A stretch of DNA of 64,000 nt, from contig NZ_PPFX01000007.1 in assembly GCF_002898515.1 (NCBI RefSeq), positions 2,652-66,651 of the forward strand, written 5' to 3'. Each line of letters opens with the position of its first letter. Positions within the stretch are counted from its first letter, which is position 1. This DNA comes from Geothermobacter hydrogeniphilus. GTDB taxonomy: Bacteria > Desulfobacterota > Desulfuromonadia > Desulfuromonadales > Geothermobacteraceae. Position numbers and translations under genes: made by a program. The notes under the pieces were generated by a model. It did no database searches and was not told the origin of the DNA. It worked only from the letters and a program-made list of their open reading frames with translations. This document shows, in pieces, positions 62,805-64,000 of the stretch.

Positions 62805-64000
62805 GTGGATGATTCCAGGCAGATAAAGAATCTTTCCAGGCGGGTCTGGTCTTATGCGTGGCCCTACCGCAGGAGAATCCTGCTGTCCATGCTCGCGTCT
62901 CTCGGCGTGGCGTCGACCGACGGCGCCATGGCGAAGCTTGTTCAGCCGTTTATCGACAAGCTGATCATCGCCGGGGACCGTGACCTGATTCAGCTTGTTC
63001 CGTTGATTGTGATCGGCCTGGCGGCGTTCAAGGGGTTGTCCCGGTATGTTCAGCAGTATTATATCCTGACCGCCGGGCAGCTGGCGATCCAGGATCTGCG
63101 CAACCAGGTCTTCAAGCACCTGATGTCCCTGTCGATGCGGTTTCATTCCAGCAACGGGACCGGCAGTATCATGTCGCGGGTACTCAATGATATCGGCATG
63201 CTGCAGGCTTTTCTCGGTGATGTCCTGGTGATCATCCTGCGGGAGAGCTTTACCCTGGTGGTGCTGGTCGGGCTGGCTTTTTATACCGACTGGAAAATGG
63301 CCCTGATCGCTTTCACCGCGCTGCCGGCAACGGCCCTGCCGGCGGCGCTGCTGGCGAGGCGCATCAAGGCTTACGTGAAGAAGAGTCAGGGCGCGATCGC
63401 GGTTCTGACTACGGCGCTTGAACAGGCCTTTTCCGGCATCAAGGTGATCAAGTCCTTCGGGACCGAAAAGGACCAGGTTCGACGCTTCTTCGACAAGAAT
63501 CGCTCCTATTACAATTTCTGGCGCAAGGTCATCAAGTATGATGCCGCGTCGTCTCCGGTCACCGAGCTGCTGACCTCCCTCGGCGTCGCCGGGGTGCTCT
63601 GGTACGGGCTCAACCGGGTGCTGGCCGGAGAAATGACCCAGGGTCAGTTGTTTTCCATTGTTGCCGCCATCCTGATGATGTATGGACCGGTCAAGCGGCT
63701 GGTCAGGGTCAACAATGTCTTCCAGTCGGCGATGGGGGCGGCCGAGCGGGTGTTCGAACTGTTTGAAGCGCAACCGGAGATTCTCGACGCGGAAAACGCC
63801 GTCCGGCTTGACCGGGTTCGGGGTGAGCTGGTGCTGGAGCATGTCTGCTTCAGCTATGACACCGCTTCACTGGAACCGGTTATCCGCGATCTGTCGCTCA
63901 CGATCAAGCCGGGAGAAATGGTGGCCCTGGTCGGGCCGAGTGGCTCGGGAAAAACCACCCTGATGGGGTTGCTGCTGCGGTTTTTTGATCCCGATTCAGG
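62805..64000 (+). CDS. msbA: Lipid A export ABC transporter, MsbA family (5' part)
   Basis: About 398 residues are present before the window ends; the gene continues to the right. The transmembrane domain has six helices (about 22-310) with the ABC-exporter segment S-M-R-F-H-S-S-N-G-T-G-S-I-M-S-R-V. The nucleotide-binding domain begins L-V-L-E-H-V-C-F-S-Y and reaches Walker A G-P-S-G-S-G-K-T-T. I place the start at the GTG at 62805, two bases after lpxB. It flips lipid A core to the periplasmic leaflet. Confidence 0.92.
   Translation, partial: MDDSRQIKNLSRRVWSYAWPYRRRILLSMLASLGVASTDGAMAKLVQPFIDKLIIAGDRDLIQLVPLIVIGLAAFKGLSRYVQQYYILTAGQLAIQDLRNQVFKHLMSLSMRFHSSNGTGSIMSRVLNDIGMLQAFLGDVLVIILRESFTLVVLVGLAFYTDWKMALIAFTALPATALPAALLARRIKAYVKKSQGAIAVLTTALEQAFSGIKVIKSFGTEKDQVRRFFDKNRSYYNFWRKVIKYDAASSPVTELLTSLGVAGVLWYGLNRVLAGEMTQGQLFSIVAAILMMYGPVKRLVRVNNVFQSAMGAAERVFELFEAQPEILDAENAVRLDRVRGELVLEHVCFSYDTASLEPVIRDLSLTIKPGEMVALVGPSGSGKTTLMGLLLRFFDPDS

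Overview
The window is a GC-rich Gram-negative chromosome segment that most resembles the Desulfuromonadales (Geobacter, Pelobacter, Desulfuromonas relatives). Supporting this are the cytochrome b558-type sdhCAB set, the RR-PilZ and RR-DUF4388 regulators, and the gene order phoH-pgpH-ybeY-dgkA/pap2-corC-lnt-prfB-lysS-lolC-lolD-bamA-skp-lpxD-fabZ-lpxA-lpxB-msbA. The assignment is inferred from gene content; no rRNA is present.

Layout. (1) 1-2700 is an accessory patch: an intact DUF5131 gene, a frameshifted 3' remnant of a type I specificity gene (hsdS), and an AT-richer three-gene operon of HicA toxin, HicB antitoxin and SecB-like chaperone, which reads as a toxin-antitoxin-chaperone (TAC) module. 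The patch is bracketed by a 61-bp perfect direct repeat made of the first codons of the DUF5131 gene. (2) 2700-32750 is mostly housekeeping: a MazG-like protein, isochorismatase, RR-PilZ, nitroreductase, a frameshifted ferritin-like gene, AMMECR1, typA, an M48 protease, miaB, two chained multi-domain response regulators, PHP and M42 proteins, guaB-guaA, a WYL regulator, maf, dnaE, accA, rlpA, a rhodanese, a Big-domain lipoprotein and an outer-membrane barrel protein. (3) 32800-35300 is a second accessory patch in decay: a CPCC-motif protein, a RecG-like/AlbA-type regulator with an internal micro-inversion and a repeat-associated frameshift, the N-terminal stub of an AAA ATPase, and an apparently intact MntA-HepT toxin-antitoxin pair. 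(4) 35440-43000 holds a helical-repeat protein, tgt, sdhCAB with a long leader, and a solitary Cas6-like gene followed by two small genes. (5) 43090-64000 holds eno (reverse) and then the envelope cluster, from phoH through lipoprotein processing (lnt, lolC, lolD), outer-membrane assembly (bamA, skp) and lipid A synthesis (lpxD, fabZ, lpxA, lpxB) to msbA, which runs off the window end.

Intergenic repeats are a strong feature. Family B is a 119-120 bp imperfect palindrome in four copies, all in the same orientation just after gene ends, two of them supplying the stop codon. Family A is a related 155-bp palindrome in two copies. Family C is a purine/pyrimidine-rich inverted repeat in three copies. 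Family D is a short hairpin in two copies. No transposase, CRISPR array, tRNA or rRNA was seen.

The observations most worth following are the hicAB-SecB TAC module, the solitary Cas6, the 72-bp inversion and 11-bp tandem repeat in the RecG-like gene, the apparent pseudo-GTPase tail on the DUF4388 response regulator, and the repeat families.
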